Positions 22,701-28,591 of a stretch of 28,591 nucleotides of DNA are shown one piece after another. The first letter of the stretch is position 1. Each line of letters begins with the position of its first letter. The notes beneath the pieces were generated by a model that made no database searches, had not been told where the DNA came from, and saw only the letters and a list, made by a program, of their open reading frames with translations. The stretch is from assembly GCA_964504285.1 (NCBI GenBank), contig CAZDDZ010000027.1:1-28591 (forward strand), in the 5' to 3' direction. Source of the stretch: Pseudoflavonifractor sp964504285. GTDB lineage: Bacteria > Bacillota > Clostridia > Oscillospirales > Oscillospiraceae. Both the position numbers and the translations under genes were made by a program.

Positions 22701-25700
22701 AATTTTCGGACGGGGTAATTAACGCCGATGGTACCGATATTCCCACCTACGACAATACCCGGCTCAAATACTTCTTCGGCACCCTGAAGGGCGGCGTCGG
22801 CAGTGCCATTTCCGGCTTTGGCTACGCCTCCGGTGCGTCGGGCCTGATTGACACCGCCTGCGACGCCACCATTAAGAACTTTACCCTTCAAAATGTCACC
22901 ATTGGCAATGTCCCCCTGGGTACCAACACCGGCTACTGCGGCTTCGCGGTGGGGCAGATCATTCGCACCAATTTGACCAATGTAGACATCCATGGGCTAA
23001 CATATCTCTATGATCAAGCAACTGCTGCAAACAAACAATACGAGTCCTCACAATTGGATTTAGGCCTTATTGGCAGGCTGAACAGTTTTAGTAACGCCAA
23101 ATCCTCCTTTAAAGGCTGTGATCTTGCAGATCTAAAGATAAATGTGCGCGGTGAAAGAGGCAATTTAAAGCTTCGAGTCGGTGGTTTATTGGGTGAAAAC
23201 CTAGCCTCTGTCGGCTACTCCATAGAGCAATGCAGCATGTCTGGGTCTATTTCCCTGGATTTTGAAAGTTCCAGCGGAGCCACTGGCGAAAACGCCCCCT
23301 ACGCGGGTGGCTTGGTTGGTTATGACAACAGCAGTAACGGCACCAACGCTTCTTTTAAAAACTCCTCTGTCAGCGCGGACTTGCGCGCCTACCGCGTAGG
23401 CGGGTTAATGGGACGTGCCAAGGGCGCCGCCTTAACACAGTGTGTCTTTTCAGGCTCTATTCGCACCAGCGATAACTCCACCGGTATTGGTTCTGCCAGC
23501 GCAGGGCTTGTGGCCTATCAGGAGCACTATACCGCTGTCACCGCTACCCAGTGCGCCGTATTCGGCAATATTACCGCCAACTACTACTCCGGTGGTTTAT
23601 TCGGTTACTTTTTAAAATCCGGCGGCGTTACTATTACAGATAGCTATGCAAACGCAATTGTATCTGCTGCCATTACTACCGGCACTGCCGGTGGTCTAAT
23701 TGCTTACTTGGCACCACACGGATCTTCCTCGTCGTTCGTCAGTAAAAACAGTTATTTTACCGGGCAGATCCTAGCGCCCAGTACATTCGGCGCCCTTATC
23801 GGCCAAACCATTGGGACAACTCCCATTACCCTAACCAATACACATTATGACAGCACCCTGACCCAGAAAGGAATCTCTTATGCGGGCAGCGTCTCCGTCA
23901 CACCCACAGCTCCACCCGTCTGCGGTGTTGCCCCCAACGACCCTGCCTGGACAGCCCTATCCGCAGACACAGCCATCTGGAGCTATTCCGGCACCGATCG
24001 CCACTACCCCCAGCTTCTGTGGCTGACTACCGCAAACGCTCCCGTTTCCTCTGCTTCTACCTACCAGCTTTTCGACACTCCCGGTTTCTCTTCTCTTTAC
24101 AGCTTTAAGCCTGACGACACCTTCTCCACCACTCTGCCCGCTGAGATTATCGATACCCCTGCTCCCAAGCCCCCCGCAACCCAAAATGCCTTTGAGGAGA
24201 CCCAGACCTCGGGCGCCACTACCTCTTACCGTATTACCGGCGCTGCCGACGAGGGGCTTCTTAAGTTTACCTACAACAACATTTTAGTTGATGGTAATCC
24301 CCTCATCCTTTCCTACACCATTGCCGTAAAACCCTTTGACTATGGGGAAGGCACCCAAGCGCAGCCCTTTATTATTTACAACTTGGATCAGCTTCTGGTC
24401 TTTCGCGGCTACATCAACTCCGCAAAGAACGCTAAAGAAGTTTATTATCAAATCAGCGGAAAACCCGGTACCGCCGAGGAGGGCAAGCCCACCACCATTG
24501 ACATGAGCGGCCTGGACTGGCGTGGTTCCTCCTCCGCTCTGGCCGGCCAGCTGGACGGATTTGGAAGCACCCTTACCGGCCTTACCACCACCGGCTGGTA
24601 CGACGCAAACAACCGCTGGTACGCCGGTCTGCTGGGTGGCCTGGCAGACGGCAGCTCGGTAAAGAATTTAACCATCACGGGCGCAAGTATATCCTCCCCC
24701 AGTCTGACCACCGGCATGAGCCACGCCGGTGGCATTCTCAGCGCCACGGCTGGCGGCAGCACAATTACAAATGTTCAGGTGCAGGGAATCATTACTGCCG
24801 ACCGTGACGCCCATGTGGGCGGTCTTATCGGCAGTACCAACGGCGCCGTGGTGGTGGAAAACTGTGTCGCCAATTCCGTAATATCCGGAAATGGCGGCAA
24901 CGGCGCGGACGGTGCAGGAGCAGGCGGACTGATTGGAACCATGTCCGGCTCCGGCGATGTTACGGCTACCATCTCCCAGTGTGCCGCCTATGGCTCACTG
25001 GAGGACTGGGGCAATCTGGGTGGTCTTGTGGGCCGGGTCATTAGCGATGGTTTTAATTTTAAGCTTTTAAATTCTTACTCGCTGTCCCATTTTATAGAAA
25101 CCCGCAGCTCCAGCACCACCTTCTGTGGCGGTTTTGTCGGTAATGTGGAAGGCGTAAATCCAAGCAGCCGCACTATAATTGACTCCTGCTATTACGGCGG
25201 AGAAAATAAAATCAGCGGCAGTAACCGGTACCTGGGCGGCTATGTGGGCGGCGCCAAAGCTTCCGGCTCCGGTCTACTCAATAGCGGCCGGGATTATCTG
25301 ACCCTTAACATTAAATCCTCCGCCTATAATAGCGACAGCAACTCTACTACTCCTGCCACACTGTTTTACAACGGGCGCTATAACGGCCGATACGCATGGC
25401 CCGAGGCATCTGACGGTGACGGCCCTCCCGCCAGCGACCAGGATAACATCGGCACGGCTTGGCGTGGTATGTCCACCTCTTTTAGCATGTCGCAAGGCAG
25501 GGACACCCGCCAGGGGGTTATGTACGACTGGGACCCCAATACCTGGCAATTTGACGACGGCCTTTATCCGCGCTTAGCCAATACCCCCATCAGCAACGAG
25601 CTGACCTTTACTCACCTGGCCATCCATTACACCAAGGCCGCGTCCACCGACCGATTTGCCAACGTCTTTGTGCGCTACGCGGGGGCCAAGCTCTCTACCG

Positions 25701-28591
25701 CATCTTCCTCCCTGCGGGTAACCCGGAATGGACGTATGGCGGTAGCCATTGACAGCAACACCAACACGGCCGCTGAGATTACTATTACCATTGGCGAGGG
25801 GGCTTCCGCCGCAACCCGTATGATCAGCATTATTCCCAGCGTGGAGCCCCGTGGCTACCGGGATGCCAGCATCTACTACGCAAACCCGGACGGCATGTGG
25901 GAAGATAAGGTGTGGGAGGTCTATACCGCCGATGCGCTGGCGGGATTATCCACCATTTTCAGTGAGGATTGGGAAGACCAAAACGGGATTCCCGCCCTGT
26001 ACAGTACTGATTTGACCGGCGGTACAGTTGCGCTGGCACGGGACATTGACCTGGGTGGCACTTACGACGGCATGAGCGATTACATGACCTGGCGCGCCAT
26101 CGGGGATGACGCCCACCCCTTCAACATTACCTTTGACGGTAAAGGTCACACCATTTACAATCTGACCATGAATCCGTTTTTTCAGCATCAGGACGGCTAC
26201 TACAAAACAGTCACTTATGAAAATCCAACCAACCTTTCCCAGGGCTTATTTGGCACCATTGGGGGCGGCACGGTAAAGAATTTGGTGCTGACCACCCGCA
26301 ATACGCTTCCTGCCAATGCCTCTTTTTACAGTCAGCCCGGCATACGGGCCGGTATGGGCACCACGGCGGCGGGTGCTCTATGTGCCACCTTAGCAGGTGG
26401 GACACTGGAAAGTTGTCTCGTCAGCCTGCCTGTGTACACCCTCGTTACTACCCCCAAAGACATGTCACATGCGGATTATATCGAGGATTGGTCTCAGGTT
26501 TCCTATCTGGGCGTGGGTGACAGCGTGCCCTTGGGCGGCCTGGTGGGACAGGTAACCGGCGTTTCTGCCATAAGTAACTGCGCCTATACCGGCTATGTCT
26601 ATTCCTCTGCCCAAATACCCCGGCCCGGCTCTGATGTACCGCCACCGCAGACCCCCTCCTCCGGCCCTGCCGGAGGACTGGTGGGCAAGGTAACGAGCAC
26701 CGGAAGCCTGACCGTAACCAACAGCTACGCCTCGTCCTATGCTGAGGGCGGGATTTCCGGTGCGCTTGTAGGCCAGACGCTGGGCGGGCTGTCCCTTCTC
26801 GGCACCGGGTACGACCGCAATGCCGTGGGTGACACGGTGCCTGCCGTGGGCAGCGGAACCGCCGCAGGGAGTGCCCCCTTTACCGAGGTGCCCGGCAACA
26901 TGGGTGCAGACTGGATGCCCGACACCCCTACCGGGCTTTATCCCCTTCCCCGCGCCTTAAGCGGTTCCACCGATACGCTGTCCGCCCGACTGCGGATTTC
27001 GCTGACCCCTCACGCCCGCTCCACCCTTTCCGGTCATCTAAATTATCCGGGCGCTACCCTTTCCTATTCCCAGGTACAACCCGGAGTAGCTTCCACACCC
27101 GGTACGGTAACGATACAGGGCAGCAACTTTGCAAAAAATGCGGATGGTCTGACCCAACTGGAACTGGTCCAGGGCACCGGCACCCGCCGGGTACTGGTGA
27201 ACCTGCGCTGCTGGTACGACGATGTAACCGTGATAGACGGTGTACGACACTATAACATTTCCACCGCGGAGGAGCTGTGGGAGCTGAGCCAAATCGTCAA
27301 CGGCACCATTGGAAATCCCGGCAGCTCCAAGGTGGCCCACACCCATAGCCCCGAGGGCGGCCATGACGATTTCTCCAATGCCGTCATCTCCCTTAACGGC
27401 AATGTGGATTTGAGCGTTCTGACGGACTTGACAGCCGACAGCGGCACTACACCCAGAATGTGGAGTCCCATTGGCGTTCAGACTTCCTTTGCCGGCACCT
27501 TTGACGGGAATGGCCACTCAGTCAGTGGGATGACCCTCTCGGCAGCAGGAGATCAGGGTCTGTTCGGTACCGTATCCGGCACGGTACAGCACCTGTTGGT
27601 CACCGGTGCGGCCATGACTGTGCCCGCTGACAGCGCAGGCACTGCTGCCGGTCTGCTGGCGGCAAGACTTACACCCAGCGGTCGGCTGCTTTACTGCGGC
27701 ACCTCCGGCAGGGCGATGGGGGACGGCAGCACTCTCTCTTTGGGCGGCCTGGTGGGGCACAGTCAGGGGATCATTACCGGCTGCTTTAGCACTGCAGAAC
27801 TGTCTCTTTCCTCTGCCGCCGCGGGCAGCTATGTGGGTGGTCTTGCGGGAATTTCCGCCGGAAGCGGCGCTCACATTCAAACAAGCTACTTTACCGGCTT
27901 TGCCAATGCCGCCAGTGCCGCCCAGACAGGCGGTATCGTCGGCGGTAACCGCGACGGCAGCAAGGTTTCCGGATGCTATGTGTCCGCCTATCTGGTAGGG
28001 CAGGTGGTTTATCACACAGCTCAAGGAGCCACCGAAAGTGTTTACGACGGTCTCCACACCGGGAAGGGTAACGGAGGCGTCCGTCAGGACGGCGGAAAGC
28101 TGACCATGACCGGCAATGACTGGAGCGCCAACGACGGTAAGTATTATCCCATCCCCCGTTCCTACTCTTCTGTGGGAGAAAACACCCCAAATCTTGCAGG
28201 CACCCCCCTGGCCCAAGCCGCCCGTCTAGCCGCCGCCATTTTTAGCTTTAGCGGCAATGTCAGCTCTAACTACGGCCGCTTTCACCTTGTAACTGTGGGC
28301 GGCATGGAGAGCGGACAGCAACTTCAGTCCTCTAATTCTGCCCTGCTCTTGGTGGGCGGCAACGAGGCTCGCACGGTTGCGGAAAGCAGCGGTGACGTGG
28401 TGCTCCGCTTGGGTACATTGAATGTGGCCCGGCAAATGGACTTTCTGCGTCCCTGCTGGCTAACCATTCCCTCCGAGCTGGCCGTCACCTACCGGTTTAA
28501 TTGGGATGATTTAATTGCGCTTTCCGGAAGTAAGCCTAATCCAAAATACAACACCACCAATTCCTCCAATGCTTGGAGCAATAGCGGTACC
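19775..28591 (+). CDS. Giant GLUG-type beta-helix surface protein (partial, open at the right edge)
   Basis: At least 2,939 codons with no stop. The ATG at 19775 follows AAAGGAGG. Residues 1-70 are polar and basic, then comes one hydrophobic segment (about 74-96, starting RMIALVTSFALLLGL), so it is exported or anchored with an unusually long inside tail. Residues about 187-402 are Pro/Ser/Glu-rich with PSESE repeats, a probable stalk. Beyond lie many GLUG-like units such as GGLVGKV, GGVAGIV, GGLFGYF. At least four beta-helix blocks carry or resemble the FDGNGKTI head (about 479, 1593 as LDGFGSTL, 2119, 2576). GLUG/beta-helix proteins are typically adhesins or matrix components. It is the last visible gene of the locus; any wall-sorting motif would be beyond the window. 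No enzymatic domain was recognised. Confidence 0.85.
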   Translation, partial: MGKYHTEDAKRLLPDAPPARLPEEALLARLKADKSYRRSTSLTRRLFYRPQRLFTTNAPSRLLPSKAVKELRYRMIALVTSFALLLGLVNVSPLGLFSLVKKAAAVTNGVGADYTWLLSHAGTELDPYEITSPEQLRSLALLVQNLPNADSTTDIIIDGITYRVGPGQADIRPNSITTFPLFPTETFPVEEPAAPEDTAPPVEEPLPSEEPPSSEETPPPTLPESTEPVPSPSDTPVPSGSEAPAPTEPTQPAPAPEEEHIPTVLPAGLSLGITTSVMPAPLSVTDELQTDTSADSISPDPSPSQGEVPSPSPSESDLPAPVPSESEVPTPAPSESDAPAPVPSQSEVPNPAPSESNVPAPAPSESTSPAPVPSESEAPIPSQSEEPSLPIPSESEAPAPEENLGNSLPITTMDVPYSLPVPVGLEHCYFKLTADLSLSNYSADSADGGSLLYWLPIGTLTGFTSDGTLTGTPFQGTFDGNGKTITSFYYAPDPATKSTNAGYGLFGYVGDKGTVKGLTIRTERPVENNPNETITIPWLLSVLRKVEGDKIVDVPSPLGNQDYAVGVLAAACAGRLENCTVSQADLSYEYSTAGAAAIAVGGVAGIVSGGTLTDCLFLGKLFTTNSSGSNQILSSIGGVAGLLSGATATLNQCASGADISIDNGTSTSEGGGVGGLYGYSAAAVTLERCFTTGAVRANHDGGGIAGRAKGILAFTDGFSTVAVGKRAPGNTALTASRTEGMGGLLGSSAAAGTTLTNVYFAGSLLEPQFGAIAGSVTANLIFDNVAVDGTQVPHALFRRSTVSPSALRNLSGIDALAPTTDTDPATQWIRSTDTAQPQLAWCQNPTAPPAVKALSDFAAKRWFTPTAEHAYSGTDGVYHLYRLKDAVTGGAPDTLGALSLDSSRTYFSPDKSTVLGGEYTASVTVDGVILPAIRSALTAVNQSEGNADLIDSSDTLLRFVSRTNQAPGGYVGSVYQFSDGVINADGTDIPTYDNTRLKYFFGTLKGGVGSAISGFGYASGASGLIDTACDATIKNFTLQNVTIGNVPLGTNTGYCGFAVGQIIRTNLTNVDIHGLTYLYDQATAANKQYESSQLDLGLIGRLNSFSNAKSSFKGCDLADLKINVRGERGNLKLRVGGLLGENLASVGYSIEQCSMSGSISLDFESSSGATGENAPYAGGLVGYDNSSNGTNASFKNSSVSADLRAYRVGGLMGRAKGAALTQCVFSGSIRTSDNSTGIGSASAGLVAYQEHYTAVTATQCAVFGNITANYYSGGLFGYFLKSGGVTITDSYANAIVSAAITTGTAGGLIAYLAPHGSSSSFVSKNSYFTGQILAPSTFGALIGQTIGTTPITLTNTHYDSTLTQKGISYAGSVSVTPTAPPVCGVAPNDPAWTALSADTAIWSYSGTDRHYPQLLWLTTANAPVSSASTYQLFDTPGFSSLYSFKPDDTFSTTLPAEIIDTPAPKPPATQNAFEETQTSGATTSYRITGAADEGLLKFTYNNILVDGNPLILSYTIAVKPFDYGEGTQAQPFIIYNLDQLLVFRGYINSAKNAKEVYYQISGKPGTAEEGKPTTIDMSGLDWRGSSSALAGQLDGFGSTLTGLTTTGWYDANNRWYAGLLGGLADGSSVKNLTITGASISSPSLTTGMSHAGGILSATAGGSTITNVQVQGIITADRDAHVGGLIGSTNGAVVVENCVANSVISGNGGNGADGAGAGGLIGTMSGSGDVTATISQCAAYGSLEDWGNLGGLVGRVISDGFNFKLLNSYSLSHFIETRSSSTTFCGGFVGNVEGVNPSSRTIIDSCYYGGENKISGSNRYLGGYVGGAKASGSGLLNSGRDYLTLNIKSSAYNSDSNSTTPATLFYNGRYNGRYAWPEASDGDGPPASDQDNIGTAWRGMSTSFSMSQGRDTRQGVMYDWDPNTWQFDDGLYPRLANTPISNELTFTHLAIHYTKAASTDRFANVFVRYAGAKLSTASSSLRVTRNGRMAVAIDSNTNTAAEITITIGEGASAATRMISIIPSVEPRGYRDASIYYANPDGMWEDKVWEVYTADALAGLSTIFSEDWEDQNGIPALYSTDLTGGTVALARDIDLGGTYDGMSDYMTWRAIGDDAHPFNITFDGKGHTIYNLTMNPFFQHQDGYYKTVTYENPTNLSQGLFGTIGGGTVKNLVLTTRNTLPANASFYSQPGIRAGMGTTAAGALCATLAGGTLESCLVSLPVYTLVTTPKDMSHADYIEDWSQVSYLGVGDSVPLGGLVGQVTGVSAISNCAYTGYVYSSAQIPRPGSDVPPPQTPSSGPAGGLVGKVTSTGSLTVTNSYASSYAEGGISGALVGQTLGGLSLLGTGYDRNAVGDTVPAVGSGTAAGSAPFTEVPGNMGADWMPDTPTGLYPLPRALSGSTDTLSARLRISLTPHARSTLSGHLNYPGATLSYSQVQPGVASTPGTVTIQGSNFAKNADGLTQLELVQGTGTRRVLVNLRCWYDDVTVIDGVRHYNISTAEELWELSQIVNGTIGNPGSSKVAHTHSPEGGHDDFSNAVISLNGNVDLSVLTDLTADSGTTPRMWSPIGVQTSFAGTFDGNGHSVSGMTLSAAGDQGLFGTVSGTVQHLLVTGAAMTVPADSAGTAAGLLAARLTPSGRLLYCGTSGRAMGDGSTLSLGGLVGHSQGIITGCFSTAELSLSSAAAGSYVGGLAGISAGSGAHIQTSYFTGFANAASAAQTGGIVGGNRDGSKVSGCYVSAYLVGQVVYHTAQGATESVYDGLHTGKGNGGVRQDGGKLTMTGNDWSANDGKYYPIPRSYSSVGENTPNLAGTPLAQAARLAAAIFSFSGNVSSNYGRFHLVTVGGMESGQQLQSSNSALLLVGGNEARTVAESSGDVVLRLGTLNVARQMDFLRPCWLTIPSELAVTYRFNWDDLIALSGSKPNPKYNTTNSSNAWSNSGT
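20665..20975 (+). repeat. Pro/Ser/Glu repeat coding region
   Basis: Roughly ten degenerate units of about 27-30 bases encode PSESEVPxPAP-like repeats in the giant protein. They form a probable extended stalk or cell-wall-spanning segment and are a candidate site for copy-number variation between strains. Confidence 0.8.

Noticed and set aside
21908..22993. 361-codon minus-strand frame inside the giant gene
   Set aside because: Shadow of GC-rich GLUG coding sequence; the plus frame is continuous through it.
1..28591. tRNA genes, insertion sequences, integrase or attachment sites
   Set aside because: I read both strands for these and saw no cloverleaf-like sequence, transposase frame or flanking direct repeats that I could support.

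Overview
The window looks like a chromosomal piece of a GC-rich member of the Clostridia. An Oscillospiraceae-like gut Firmicute is my best guess. The reasons are strong AAGGAGG ribosome-binding sites, sigma-A type promoters, an SLH-domain surface protein, SipW-type signal peptidases and their substrates, and the gene order rpsJ-rplC. No genus is claimed.

Left part, minus strand (1-5304). This holds the start of the S10 ribosomal operon (rpsJ, then rplC running off the left edge) with a consensus promoter, a long leader and an attenuator-like hairpin. Next come an SLH-domain cell-surface protein and a small lipoprotein, each with its own promoter and a strong hairpin near its end.

Right part, plus strand (5443-28591). 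A membrane-anchored protein of unknown function with its own terminator comes first. A dense surface-protein locus follows. It encodes five proteins whose N-termini end in an A-[WY]-[FL] motif like the SipW-processed TasA/camelysin class, and a sixth related protein with a plain membrane anchor. It also encodes three SipW/ER-type signal peptidases, a PilZ protein, a membrane-anchored McrB-like AAA+ ATPase that appears to start at AUA, a DUF2357-like protein with a long charged helix and proline-rich tail but no nuclease, and a giant GLUG-type beta-helix protein. The giant protein is still open after 2,939 codons at the right edge.

How the parts may fit (inference): the A-W-F proteins would be cleaved by the dedicated signal peptidases and assemble outside the membrane as a matrix or appendage. 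Three of the surface proteins share a W-x-E-G-x-D-x-x-C motif near the C-terminus. The PilZ gene is translationally coupled to one of them, which suggests c-di-GMP input. The ATPase and its partner look like a McrB/DUF2357 pair diverted from DNA restriction to work at the membrane. The giant beta-helix protein is the probable large adhesin. I regard this combination as the most unusual content of the window.
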